A stretch of 64,000 bases of DNA. It comes from Rhizobium jaguaris. GTDB taxonomy: Bacteria > Pseudomonadota > Alphaproteobacteria > Rhizobiales > Rhizobiaceae. Where the stretch lies: NCBI RefSeq assembly GCF_003627755.1, contig NZ_CP032694.1, positions 3,401,501-3,465,500 on the forward strand, in the 5' to 3' direction. Below, in pieces: positions 50,574-59,465 of the stretch. Position 1 is the stretch's first letter; every line of letters starts with the position of its first letter. Made by a program: the position numbers and the translations under genes. Below the pieces are notes generated by a model. That model was not told the DNA's origin. It ran no database searches and was given only the letters and a program-made list of their open reading frames with translations.

Positions 50574-52169
50574 TTAGTCGACGTTGAATACCAGCGGCTT
50601 TGCCTGGCGGATCGCCTGGTTGGCGGTCAGCTTGGCCAGAACCTCGTCGTTGATCGGGCCGTCGACGTAAAGCAGCGCGATGGCATCGCCGCCCTGTTTG
50701 TCACGGCCGAGCTGGAAGTTGGCAATGTTGACATTGGCAGCACCCAGCGTCGTGCCGATGAAGCCGATCATGCCGGGAACGTCCGTATTGGCGATATAGA
50801 CCATGTGGCTGCCGACATCGGCGTCGAGATTGATGCCCTTGATCTGAATGAAGCGTGGCTTGCCATCGGAGAAGACAGTGCCGGCAATCGAGCGCGTCAT
50901 GCTGTCGGTGGTGACCGTCAGCTTGATGTAGCCGTCATAGACGCCGGTCTTGTCGCGCTTGACTTCGGCAAGCACGATGCCCTTTTCCTTGATCATGATC
51001 GGCGCCGAAACCATGTTGACATCGGCAACCTGAGTGCGGATGAGGCCGGCCAATAGAGCGCTCGTCAGCGCCTTGGTGTTCATGCCGGCGGTAACGCCGT
51101 CGTAGAGGATCTCGATTTCCTTGATCGGATCTTCCGTGACCTGGCCGACGAAGGCGCCGAGGACGTCGGCGAGCTTGATGAACGGCTTCAGGATCGGCGC
51201 TTCCTCGGCGGTGATCGAGGGCATGTTGATGGCGTTGGAAACCGCGCCCTTGACGAGATAGTCCGACATCTGTTCGGCCACCTGCAGGGCGACATTCTCC
51301 TGCGCTTCCGTAGTCGATGCGCCGAGATGCGGCGTGCAGACGACGTTCGGCAGGCCGAAAAGCGGGCTTTCCTTGGCAGGCTCGACTTCGAACACGTCGA
51401 AAGCAGCGCCGGCGACATGGCCGGACTTAATGGCGGCGGCGAGGGCAGCCTCATCCACCAGGCCGCCGCGGGCGCAGTTGATGATGCGCACGCCCGGCTT
51501 GGTCTTGGCGAGCGCGTCGGCGTCAATGATGTTGCGGGTCTTGTCGGTGAGCGGCACGTGCAGCGTGATGAAATCGGCGCGAGCGAGAAGCTCGTCGAGC
51601 TCGACCTTGACAACGCCCATTTCCTCGGCGCGTTCCTTGGACAGGAATGGGTCATAGGCAACGACATGCATCTTCAGGCCGATGGCGCGGGCAATGACGA
51701 TGGAACCAATGTTGCCGGCACCGATGACACCAAGCGCCTTGCCGGTGATTTCGACACCCATGAACTTCGACTTTTCCCACTTGCCGGCCTGGGTCGAGGC
51801 GTCGGCCGACGGAAGCTGGCGAGCAACAGCGAACATCAGCGCGATAGCGTGTTCGGCGGTCGTGATCGAATTGCCGAAGGGCGTATTCATGACGATGATA
51901 CCGCGGCGCGAAGCGGCCGGGATATCGACATTGTCGACGCCGATGCCGGCGCGGCCGACGACCTTCAGATTCTTCGCCGCTTCGATGATCTTTTCCGTCA
52001 CCTTGGTGGCGGAACGGATGGCGAGGCCGTCATAATTGCCGATGATTTCGAGCAGCTTGTCTTTATCCTTGCCGAGCTGCGGCTGGAAATCGACTTCGAC
52101 GCCGCGATCGCGAAAGATCTGGACGGCGGTTTCCGACAGTTCGTCGGATACGAGAACGCGAGGTGCCAT
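50574..52169 (-). CDS. serA: D-3-phosphoglycerate dehydrogenase SerA (long form)
   Basis: 531 residues, the long SerA type; first step of serine synthesis (3-phosphoglycerate to 3-phosphohydroxypyruvate, NAD). Substrate domain from PRVLVSDELSETAVQIF; Rossmann GKALGVIGAGNIGSIVIARA near 145; catalytic Arg in NCARGGLVDE, Glu in DVFEVEPAKESPL and His in TPHLGASTTEAQ. After about residue 320 come the intervening domain and a C-terminal ACT domain (HMVYIANTDVPGMIGFIGTT) for serine feedback. AGGAGG precedes the start. serC lies 145 bases upstream. Confidence 0.97.
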   Translation of the reverse strand: MAPRVLVSDELSETAVQIFRDRGVEVDFQPQLGKDKDKLLEIIGNYDGLAIRSATKVTEKIIEAAKNLKVVGRAGIGVDNVDIPAASRRGIIVMNTPFGNSITTAEHAIALMFAVARQLPSADASTQAGKWEKSKFMGVEITGKALGVIGAGNIGSIVIARAIGLKMHVVAYDPFLSKERAEEMGVVKVELDELLARADFITLHVPLTDKTRNIIDADALAKTKPGVRIINCARGGLVDEAALAAAIKSGHVAGAAFDVFEVEPAKESPLFGLPNVVCTPHLGASTTEAQENVALQVAEQMSDYLVKGAVSNAINMPSITAEEAPILKPFIKLADVLGAFVGQVTEDPIKEIEILYDGVTAGMNTKALTSALLAGLIRTQVADVNMVSAPIMIKEKGIVLAEVKRDKTGVYDGYIKLTVTTDSMTRSIAGTVFSDGKPRFIQIKGINLDADVGSHMVYIANTDVPGMIGFIGTTLGAANVNIANFQLGRDKQGGDAIALLYVDGPINDEVLAKLTANQAIRQAKPLVFNVD

Positions 52170-52202
52170 TGAGGCCTCCTGAGAAATGAGTCAGCGACGA
52201 CA

Positions 52203-52247
52203 AGCAATTCCAGGAAAGTGCGAAACGGTTTTCCGCCCGGAATTGCG
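52203..52247. repeat. Dispersed palindromic repeat, copy 2
   Basis: GCAATTCCAGGAAAG...TTTTCCGCCCGGAATTGC, same element as 5651-5697; lies in the serC-serA spacer. The ends form a hairpin. Confidence 0.8.
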
Positions 52248-52314
52248 TGAAAATAAAGAGAAATTGCGCATGCTGGGCTCCGCCCTCTTGGCGGAGCCTG
52301 TAGACGCTATGATC

Positions 52315-53493
52315 TCAGGCAGCAGCCTGGGAGAGCGTCGCCTTCTGCGTTTCGAAAGCCCAGGAGAGCCAGGGCATCAGTTTCTGCATGTCGGCGGTTT
52401 CGATCGTCGCACCGGCCCAGATGCGCAGGCCCGAAGGCGCGTCGCGGTAATGGCCGACGTCATAGGCGACGCCTTCCTTTTCGAGCAGTGCGACCAGACC
52501 CTTGGCGAAATTCGCCTGGCCATCGGCATCGAGAGCAACGACATCCTTGTCGACGATCTTCAGGCAGACGGAGGTGTTGGATTCCGTCTGAGTCTTGACG
52601 GCCAAATTGGCGATCCAGTCATTGGCGGCAACGAAGTCGTGAACGACCTTGGCATTGGCATCGGCGCGGCCAATCAGCGCCTTCAGGCCGCCGAGGTCTT
52701 TGGCCCAGAGGAGAGCATCGATATAGTCTTCGACGCAAAGCATCGACGGCGTATTGATGGTCTCGCCGGTGAAGATGCCTTCGATCAGCTTGCCGCCGCT
52801 GGTCATGCGGAAGATCTTTGGCAGCGGCCAGGCCGGCTGGTAAGTCGTGAGCCGCTCGACGGCGCGCGGCGAAAGGATGATGACGCCGTGTGCGCCCTCG
52901 CCGCCCAGGACCTTCTGCCAGGAGAAGGTGACGACATCGAGCTTAGCAAAATCGAGGTTCTGCGCGAAAGCGGCCGAGGTGGCGTCGCAGATCGTCAGGC
53001 CCTTGCGGTCAGCCGGAATGAAATCAGCGTTCGGAACGCGGACACCGGAGGTCGTGCCGTTCCAGGTGAAGACCACGTCGCGGTCAAAATCGACAGCGGA
53101 AAGATCAGGCAGCTCGCCGTAACCGGCTTCAAGCTTGCGGACGTCCTTGAGCTTCAACTGCTTGACGACGTCGGTAACCCAGCCGGCACCGAAGCTTTCC
53201 CAAGCGAGCATGTCGACGCCGCGCTCACCGAGCAGCGACCAGAGCGCCATTTCGACGGCGCCGGTGTCGGAAGCCGGAACGATGCCGATGCGGTAGTTCG
53301 CCGGCACTTCAAGAACTTCGCGGGTGAGATCGATGGCCTGCTTCAGCTTGGCCTTGCCGACTTTCGCTCGGTGCGAACGGCCAAGAGCCGCGTCGGAAAG
53401 AGCATCGAGCGTCCAACCGGGGCGCTTCGAGCAGGGGCCAGAAGAAAAATGGGTATTTTGCGGACGAATGTCCGGCTTGGCGAGCTTAGTCAT
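52315..53493 (-). CDS. serC: Phosphoserine aminotransferase SerC
   Basis: 392 residues; makes phosphoserine from phosphohydroxypyruvate and glutamate with PLP. Belongs to the alphaproteobacterial SerC type (N-terminus [20 protein letters not shown]). Conserved [38 protein letters not shown] (PLP Asp) and the Schiff-base Lys in [17 protein letters not shown]. Translation start has GAGGATAG upstream within a structured leader. With serA it forms the serine synthesis pair. Confidence 0.96.
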   Translation of the reverse strand: MTKLAKPDIRPQNTHFSSGPCSKRPGWTLDALSDAALGRSHRAKVGKAKLKQAIDLTREVLEVPANYRIGIVPASDTGAVEMALWSLLGERGVDMLAWESFGAGWVTDVVKQLKLKDVRKLEAGYGELPDLSAVDFDRDVVFTWNGTTSGVRVPNADFIPADRKGLTICDATSAAFAQNLDFAKLDVVTFSWQKVLGGEGAHGVIILSPRAVERLTTYQPAWPLPKIFRMTSGGKLIEGIFTGETINTPSMLCVEDYIDALLWAKDLGGLKALIGRADANAKVVHDFVAANDWIANLAVKTQTESNTSVCLKIVDKDVVALDADGQANFAKGLVALLEKEGVAYDVGHYRDAPSGLRIWAGATIETADMQKLMPWLSWAFETQKATLSQAAA

Positions 53494-53497
53494 GATG

Positions 53498-53560
53498 CTA
53501 TCCTCTCAGATAGAAAGCTCCTCGTTGGGGAGGAGTGTCCCGCCGCCGGATATATTGGAA
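53498..53560 (-). ncRNA. Probable serC leader RNA motif
   Basis: Immediately before serC, read leftward: a hairpin CTCCTCCCCAACGAGGAG (53535-53518), a short AAG/CTTT linker, and a second hairpin CTATC-tgagag-GATAG (53513-53498) that includes the ribosome site. Alphaproteobacterial serC genes are known to carry a conserved two-hairpin cis-RNA (serC motif); position and shape agree. The ligand of the motif is not known. Confidence 0.6.
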
Positions 53561-53752
53561 GCCGCCCATCAGCGCAATAGGTAAAACGAGCGGATGGACA
53601 GCGCCTCACGAATTCGTGCAGCAATGACGCCAGTGGATAAGCTTCGCACAGCATAATTACGCTACGTTAGCCACACAAAAGCTGGCATCTTCGCCGACAC
53701 CCACCATATGTTATGGGCGTTGAATGGATCGGCGCCGACAAATAAAGAACAA

Positions 53753-54547
53753 ATGTCTTTTATGTACCAAGCCGCACTTTCCAAAAGTCCCAGCATGCCG
53801 GTGCAGCCTCTGCCCGTCTATCTCATCAACATTGATCGAGCGACGGACCGATTGGCGGAAATTCAGCGGCAGAGCGATCAATTCGGCATAAGAATCGAGC
53901 GGGTCGAGGGTGTCGACGGCGCTCTTTTGCCGCCGGCGCAATGGATCGACGTCGATCACGATCGCTTCCGGCGCCGGCACGGCAGGGTTATCCTGCCCGG
54001 TGAATATGGTTGCTATCGCAGCCATCTGATGGCGCTACGTCAATTTCTGGCTGACGGCGGCGATTCGGCTGTCATCATCGAAGACGACGTAGCACTGGAC
54101 GGCGATTTTCTGGATCGCGCCATGGCGGCAAAGGAAGCTGCTCCGAACGCAGAGGTCATCAAGTTTGTCAATCATCGCTGGGGCGGCTTCCGCCCGGCAG
54201 CCCGCAGCCGCACGGGAGATGTGATTGGCCGTTGCCTCTTCGGCCCGCAGGGCTCGACCGCTTGTTATCTCGTGACACGCAGCGGTGCTGAAAAGATCGT
54301 CAAGTCGCTCGCGATCATGTCCCTGCCCTGGGATGTTGCCGTCGAACGCGGCTGGGATATGCGCACATCCATCTTTACCACACGCGCCAACATCGTTGGC
54401 TTCAGCCCGCTGCAGAAGACGACGATGATTGGCTGGCGCCGCGACTACCGCGCCGCGAAGTCAGCCGCTTGGCGGCGCCTTCCCGCGCATCTCTTCCGCA
54501 CCTTGGATTTCTTCCGCCGCATCGCCTACGTGCTGACGACGCCGTAG
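53753..54547 (+). CDS. Glycosyltransferase family 25 (LPS/glycan)
   Basis: 264 residues from the ATG at 53753; ATGs at 53708 and 53795 are alternatives and none has a good ribosome site. GT25 marks: PVYLINIDRATDRLAEI at the N-terminus, GVDGALLP, GEYGCYRSHLMALRQFL, and SAVIIEDDVALDGDFL with the EDD metal/nucleotide-sugar motif, then GSTACYLVTRSGAEKIV. GT25 enzymes transfer galactose or similar sugars during LPS core or glycan synthesis in the cytoplasm. Stand-alone gene. Confidence 0.85.
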   Translation: MSFMYQAALSKSPSMPVQPLPVYLINIDRATDRLAEIQRQSDQFGIRIERVEGVDGALLPPAQWIDVDHDRFRRRHGRVILPGEYGCYRSHLMALRQFLADGGDSAVIIEDDVALDGDFLDRAMAAKEAAPNAEVIKFVNHRWGGFRPAARSRTGDVIGRCLFGPQGSTACYLVTRSGAEKIVKSLAIMSLPWDVAVERGWDMRTSIFTTRANIVGFSPLQKTTMIGWRRDYRAAKSAAWRRLPAHLFRTLDFFRRIAYVLTTP

Positions 54548-54556
54548 CTAGCGATC

Positions 54557-55387
54557 CTACCAGGTGGTGATTCGCAAACCGATACGGATCTCGTGTCGCG
54601 ACAGTGCGCCGTCGCGGCCCATCGTGCCACCGGCGCCGGCCGCCGTATCCGCAGCGGAATAGCCGAACATGTCGCCCCCGGCGATATGCGAGAAGCGATA
54701 GCCGAGATCCAGCTTCACGTTCGGCGCCACCTCATAGGCGACGCCGGCCATCAATGCATAAGTCATGCGCCAGTCGCTATCGCCGGGATAACGCGTACTG
54801 ACCGAAGCAGCACCGCCGCAACCGGAGGTGCCGTCGACGCAGGAACCGATGGCATTGACGCTATTCCAGGAGACCCTGGTTGCACCGATGCCGGCACCGA
54901 CATAGGGCGTGAAGCCCGCCAGCGTGCCGAGATCGACATAGCCATTCACCATCAGACTGCCGGCTTTGAAAGAAGAGCGCACCTTGGTGGAGCAACCCGT
55001 ACCGCCTGCTCCGCCGGAGCAAGGCGAAGCGCCCGCCATGCGACCATCGAAATCCCCGCTGAAATAGTCGCCGGTGAGATCGGCGCGGAACAGGTCGTTG
55101 AACTGATAGCCGACACCGAGGCCACCCGAAAAATCGCCGCTGAAGCGATCGGAATCGAAACGCCCGGAGCCGTAATCTCCGCTGGCGGGATCGTAGTTGC
55201 GAAAGGTCGTATCATCGTGGCTGGCGTTGATCGCATAGCCGACATCGCCGCGCACGTACCAGCCTTGGGCATTCTTGACGCTGACTTCGGGCATCTTGAT
55301 TTCTGGCGGCAGATCGGCTGCAAAAGCAGTGCCCGCAAACGCACTCGCCATCACCGCGGCCAGCGCCAAAGCGTCGAAACGGATCAT
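54557..55387 (-). CDS. Outer-membrane beta-barrel protein (Omp25/RopB-like group)
   Basis: 276 residues from the ATG at 55387. Signal peptide MIRFDALALAAVMASAFAG ending TAFA/ADLPPEI. The mature part has the 8-strand OmpA-like barrel pattern: GWYVRGDVGYAINASHDDTT, GVGYQFNDLFRADLTGDYFS, GFTPYVGAGIGATRVSWNSV, YEVAPNVKLDLGYRFSHIAG and the C-terminal RHEIRIGLRITTW with terminal aromatic. Paralogue of the next gene (55639). Probably a structural outer-membrane protein. Confidence 0.88.
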   Translation of the reverse strand: MIRFDALALAAVMASAFAGTAFAADLPPEIKMPEVSVKNAQGWYVRGDVGYAINASHDDTTFRNYDPASGDYGSGRFDSDRFSGDFSGGLGVGYQFNDLFRADLTGDYFSGDFDGRMAGASPCSGGAGGTGCSTKVRSSFKAGSLMVNGYVDLGTLAGFTPYVGAGIGATRVSWNSVNAIGSCVDGTSGCGGAASVSTRYPGDSDWRMTYALMAGVAYEVAPNVKLDLGYRFSHIAGGDMFGYSAADTAAGAGGTMGRDGALSRHEIRIGLRITTW

Positions 55388-55586
55388 TACCCCTCGCCTT
55401 CCAACCTCGGGCAGGTGCCCGCATTCCAAGCTGGCCAGCCCTTGTCGCATCCACCGCCCGGGCTTCCCAAGAGGAGAGACCGAGGCCGGGCCGCAGCCAT
55501 TGTCATTTCATTAACCATAGGGAATTCATGGTTAATGAAGGTTTAAAACGTGGCTGAATTGCTTAACGGCAGCAGAAAAAAGAAAA

Positions 55587-55611
55587 AACCACCCGGACGA
55601 ACCGGGCGGCT
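55587..55611 (-). terminator. Terminator of the beta-barrel gene at 55639
   Basis: Read leftward CCGCCCGG-ttcgt-CCGGGTGG followed by TTTTTTCTTTTTT. Classic Rho-independent terminator. Confidence 0.85.
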
Positions 55612-55638
55612 TTTCAACGGCTTGGACGTTAGGATGTT

Positions 55639-56481
55639 TTACTTGTAGACCGCCGGTTGGGGCGGGATCTCGGCCGGCGGCATGTAGCTGGCGGTCTGGC
55701 AGCCGCCGAAGGTGTAGCGTGCGCCGATGCGGGCTTCGTGCAGGTTGAGGCCCTTGTCGTAGCCGGGACCGCCGTTTTCCGCATAGCCGAACATATCGCC
55801 GCCTTCGATATGGCGGTAGCGATAACCGACATCGGCCTTGAGATTGCACGACAGGTCGATCGAAGTACCAGCCATCAGCGCGTAGGTGAAGCGCCAGCTG
55901 CCGCGGCCGTTATGCGTGACGGTCTCGTCACAGGAGCTCGAATCGGCGTTAGAGCAGGAGGTGTTCTTCAGCTTGTCCCATTTGACGTAGGTGCCGCCGA
56001 GACCGCCGCCCACATAAGGCGTGAAGATGCCATAGGTGCCGATATCGACATAGGCGTTGGCAAGCAAGCTGTAGGCCGTCAGCGTGGCCACGTCGTGCGA
56101 CGTCGCAGGCACCGCTGTGAAACCGGGGCCGCAGCCGCCGCAATCGCCGCTCGTGGAGCCTTTGAAATCGGACGAGAAGAGGTAATCCAGCGTCACGTCC
56201 GTGCGCAGGTAGTTATTGACCTGGTAACCGACACCGCCGCCGAGCGACCAAGTGTCGTCGAGGTTGGCGCTATCGAAATCATGCATGTTGGAGTTGGAGC
56301 CCTGGAAGTAGTTGGCGCCGCGCAGGTCGGTGAATACGTAACCAACATCGCCGCGCAGATACCAGCCGCTCGATTGGCTGACCACTTCAGGTGCCGCCGG
56401 TGGCGGCGTATAGAGATCGGCTGAAAAAGCGGATGTGCCGACGAGCAAAGCTGCAGCGGCCCCAATCAAAGTTTTCATCAT
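55639..56481 (-). CDS. Outer-membrane beta-barrel protein, paralogue of 54557
   Basis: 280 residues from the ATG at 56481 (GGAG upstream). Signal peptide KTLIGAAAALLVGTSAFS/ADLYTPPP. Same barrel plan as its neighbour: SSGWYLRGDVGYVFTDLRGA, GGGVGYQVNNYLRTDVTLDY, GIFTPYVGGGLGGTYVKWDK, ADVGYRYRHIEGGDMFGYAE and HEARIGARYTFGG, with an extended C-terminal tail. Shared phrases such as RHIEGGDMFGY/SHIAGGDMFGY show the two arose by duplication; each has its own promoter region. Confidence 0.88.
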   Translation of the reverse strand: MMKTLIGAAAALLVGTSAFSADLYTPPPAAPEVVSQSSGWYLRGDVGYVFTDLRGANYFQGSNSNMHDFDSANLDDTWSLGGGVGYQVNNYLRTDVTLDYLFSSDFKGSTSGDCGGCGPGFTAVPATSHDVATLTAYSLLANAYVDIGTYGIFTPYVGGGLGGTYVKWDKLKNTSCSNADSSSCDETVTHNGRGSWRFTYALMAGTSIDLSCNLKADVGYRYRHIEGGDMFGYAENGGPGYDKGLNLHEARIGARYTFGGCQTASYMPPAEIPPQPAVYK

Positions 56482-56802
56482 GACTTTGGCTCCAAATTTA
56501 TTGCCATTGGCACGACAAACGCCTGCCAATCGAAAGACATGATATGGATAATGAATGGTAATGGTTAAAGCCCGCTTAACTACGAATATTTACTCTGATT
56601 AGTTGCCGGATATACTTGTTTTGTACATTAGTAATTTATAAAACTAGGACTATGAAAGAAGAATGTTTTGGCCAATTCGGCTCTTCGAGCTGCCGGGACG
56701 GAAGAACCCACGAAGCCAAGCTGTTCTCAGCTCTTAAACCAATTGGCAATAATCAGGTCGTTACCATTATCGCAGCCGGGGCGTAAAATATGGAGGAAGT
56801 CA
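56482..56802. other. Divergent spacer, barrel gene and SH3 gene
   Basis: 321 bases, AT-rich between 56540 and 56650, consistent with promoters in both directions. The SH3 frame is open through the right part of it but without a ribosome site. No RNA gene seen. Confidence 0.5.
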
Positions 56803-57357
56803 TTGACTTGCTTTCGCAATCTGGGTGCCGGCCTATGCCTCGCGCTTATCTTTCTGACGACCGCCGCGCTCGCTGGCCCCATTCCGATTGAGCCCGTTGC
56901 GGCTACGAGCTGGAACAAGGGGCGGGAAACTGGACTGCCGATCCCTCGTTACGTGTCGTTGAAAGCGCATAAGGCACGTATGCGCGCCGGGCCATCAACG
57001 ATCTATCCCACCAAATGGATCTATATGAAACCCGGCCTGCCGCTGGAGATCATCGATGAATACGGCCATTGGCGACAAGTCCGCGATGATGTCGGCACCA
57101 CCGGTTGGATGCACAGCGCACTTCTTTCGGGGCTGCGAACGGCCGTTGTCGGGCCGTGGTTGAAGACAAATGCAATGCTGCGCAGAAGCCCGGAAACAAC
57201 GGCCGCACTCATCGCCGAGCTGCAACCCGGCGTTCTGCTGTCGCTACGCTCCTGCACCGGTGCCTGGTGCAGCGTCTCGGTACAGAAGCATTCCACAAGC
57301 GGCTATATCAGGCAGAACTTGCTCTGGGGCGCCTATCCTGGCGAAATGTTTCAGTGA
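56803..57357 (+). CDS. Exported SH3-domain protein
   Basis: 184 residues starting at TTG 56803, chosen because GGAGG lies six bases upstream and a signal peptide follows (GLCLALIFLTTAALAGPIPI); no ATG fits. Two bacterial SH3 domains: KARMRAGPSTIYPTKWIYMK...GTTGWMHSALLSGLRTAVV and TNAMLRRSPETTAALIAELQ...TSGYIRQNLLWGAYPGE. Such proteins sit in the periplasm and often contact peptidoglycan. A longer frame to 56668 lacks support. Confidence 0.8.
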   Translation: MTCFRNLGAGLCLALIFLTTAALAGPIPIEPVAATSWNKGRETGLPIPRYVSLKAHKARMRAGPSTIYPTKWIYMKPGLPLEIIDEYGHWRQVRDDVGTTGWMHSALLSGLRTAVVGPWLKTNAMLRRSPETTAALIAELQPGVLLSLRSCTGAWCSVSVQKHSTSGYIRQNLLWGAYPGEMFQ

Positions 57358-57445
57358 TCTTCACACAACGCCACAATGCGATGTGGCCACCTCAATGAGG
57401 CGGCCACCGATCAAGTATCAATATCTTGACGGCCGGAAGCCCTGA

Positions 57446-58798
57446 TCAGGCAGCGTTGCGGACGTTTGAGATCACATCGATCAGGCCGCCGACGATGCGT
57501 TCGATCTGGCCGCGATCGTCGCCTTCCGCCATGACGCGGATCAGCGGCTCGGTGCCGGAAGGGCGGATGACCAGGCGGCCGCTGCGGGCCAGCTCGTTTT
57601 CGGCATCGGCGATCGCCTTGCGCACTTGAATGTCCTCCAGCGGCTTGCCGCCGGAAATGCGGACATTGCGCAGGAGCTGCGGCACCGGTTCGAAACGGCG
57701 GCAGACTTCGCTGACGGGCTTACCCGTGCGCTTGACCGCAGCCAGGATCTGCAGTGCGGCCACGAGACCGTCTCCCGTCGTGCCATAGTCGGAGAGCACG
57801 ATATGACCGGACTGCTCCCCGCCGACATTGTAATTGTGCTGGCGCATATGCTCCACGACATAACGGTCGCCAACCGCAGTGCGGGCAAGTGCCATGCCCT
57901 TGTCTTCTAGGAAGCGTTCCAGACCGAGATTGGACATGACGGTGGCGACGATGCCATTGCCACGCAGCAACTGGCTCTCGGCCCAGCTCTCGGCAATGAC
58001 GGCCATCAGTTGGTCGCCATCGACGATCGTGCCGGTTTCGTCGACGATGATGACGCGATCGGCGTCACCGTCGAGCGCAATACCGATATCGGCACGCACT
58101 TCGTCGACCTTCTTCTGTAGAGCGACCGGGCTGGTGGAGCCGCAATTGAGATTGATGTTGGTGCCGTTCGGCTCGTTGCCGATGGTGACGACATCGGCGC
58201 CGAGTTCCCAAAGCACGGCGGGCGCGACCTTATAAGCGGCACCATTGGCGCAGTCGATGGCGATGCGTAGGCCCTGCAACGTCACATCGCGCGGCAAGGT
58301 ACGCTTGGCATGTTCGATATAGCGGTCATGTACGCCGTCGACGCGCTTGGCGCGGCCGATGTTCTCGGACTTGGCGAGATGCGCCGTCATGTCCTTTTCC
58401 AGCAGATCCTCGATCTTCGTTTCGAGGTCATCGGACAGCTTGTAGCCGTCGGGGCCGAAAAGCTTGATGCCGTTATCTTCGTAAGGATTGTGCGAAGCGG
58501 AGATCATAACGCCGATATCGGCGCGGAGCGACCGTGTCAGCATGGCGACAGCAGGCGTCGGGATAGGGCCTAGAACGAACGCATCGACGCCGGCGGCGGT
58601 GAAGCCCGCTACCATGGCGTTTTCCAGCATATAGCCGGAGAGACGCGTATCCTTGCCGATGACCACTCGATGGCGATGACTACCTCGGTGAAAGATCGTA
58701 CCCGCGGCGATGCCCACTCGCATGGCGAGATCCGGCGTCATCGGATAGATATTGGATTGACCGCGGATTCCGTCCGTTCCGAAATAGCGACGTTTCAT
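57446..58798 (-). CDS. glmM: Phosphoglucosamine mutase GlmM
   Basis: 450 residues, the standard GlmM length, from the ATG at 58798 (GGGAG upstream). Interconverts glucosamine-6-P and glucosamine-1-P for UDP-GlcNAc and peptidoglycan. N-terminus [14 protein letters not shown], active phosphoserine loop [20 protein letters not shown] (about Ser102), metal loop [10 protein letters not shown], sugar-binding [19 protein letters not shown] and phosphate-binding [12 protein letters not shown] are complete. Upstream gene order on this strand is ftsH. Confidence 0.97.
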   Translation of the reverse strand: MKRRYFGTDGIRGQSNIYPMTPDLAMRVGIAAGTIFHRGSHRHRVVIGKDTRLSGYMLENAMVAGFTAAGVDAFVLGPIPTPAVAMLTRSLRADIGVMISASHNPYEDNGIKLFGPDGYKLSDDLETKIEDLLEKDMTAHLAKSENIGRAKRVDGVHDRYIEHAKRTLPRDVTLQGLRIAIDCANGAAYKVAPAVLWELGADVVTIGNEPNGTNINLNCGSTSPVALQKKVDEVRADIGIALDGDADRVIIVDETGTIVDGDQLMAVIAESWAESQLLRGNGIVATVMSNLGLERFLEDKGMALARTAVGDRYVVEHMRQHNYNVGGEQSGHIVLSDYGTTGDGLVAALQILAAVKRTGKPVSEVCRRFEPVPQLLRNVRISGGKPLEDIQVRKAIADAENELARSGRLVIRPSGTEPLIRVMAEGDDRGQIERIVGGLIDVISNVRNAA

Positions 58799-59098
58799 AT
58801 GCACTCCCGTGATTGCGGCGTCCCTCTGAGGGACTGCGGCATCCCGTTCACCTCCCCTGAATCATGGGCTGCGCGAACATCGATGCTTGAGGCTCATGCC
58901 ATAGATTGCAAATCTCGGCACTTAAATTACCAAGAAAGCGTATTACAACGCGTTACCGTTAATAAGCACTAAAAAAGGCCGATCCCCCAATGAAACGGGA
59001 CCAGCCTCCTAGTCTATCGACGTAAATGCGGTCGCCGTTGGTACGGCGGCAATTGGAAACTCTGACCATCCTCACATCCTTACTTGCGCTCGTTCCGA
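58799..59098. other. Spacer with terminator of the Cys-rich gene
   Basis: 300 bases. Contains the glmM promoter and, at 58968-59008, a leftward terminator-like hairpin (AGGCTGGTCCC/GGGGGATCGGCCT, imperfect, followed by TTTTTT) belonging to the small gene at 59099. No gene. Confidence 0.6.
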
Positions 59099-59323
59099 TT
59101 AACAGCAACGGCCTCGCCCGCTCTGAGCCTGGATCGGCGGACAAGGAACGGTTCCGTATGAGCAGAACACACAACAATCGCCGACCTTCGGCCGAAGGAT
59201 GGCACCGCAGCCCTTGCATTCATAGAAATACTGGCAGGCATCTGATGGCATCGTTTCCGTCGCCTTGAAGCGGCAGATCGGGCAGGTAATTGTTGAGCTG
59301 AGAATCACGGATGTTTCATGCAT
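59099..59323 (-). CDS. Small cysteine-rich zinc-ribbon-like protein, GDCCVFCSYG type
   Basis: 74 residues. Cys pattern CPICRFKATETMPSDACQYF, YECKGCGAILRPKVGDCCVF and CSYGTVPCPP: two CxxC pairs plus the characteristic GDCCVFCSYG box of a widespread small protein family often annotated as hypothetical. Likely binds zinc or another metal. The terminator hairpin near 58990 lies downstream. Function unknown. Confidence 0.8.
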   Translation of the reverse strand: MHETSVILSSTITCPICRFKATETMPSDACQYFYECKGCGAILRPKVGDCCVFCSYGTVPCPPIQAQSGRGRCC

Positions 59324-59403
59324 AGAGATATCCGATCGTCAGTAGGCTAACGCCGGCGACGAGACCGGCCTCCGTTCGTTACCCTCAACCATAAAGAAAA
59401 AGG

Positions 59404-59438
59404 CCAGTTCCCTGCTCAAAAGGAGAACCGGCCTCTTC
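59404..59438 (-). terminator. ftsH terminator
   Basis: Read leftward: AGGCCGGTTCTCC...GGGAACTGGCCT followed by TTTTTC, about 30 bases after the ftsH stop. Confidence 0.8.
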
Positions 59439-59465
59439 ATTTACATGGTCAATCGGCTCCGCCCG

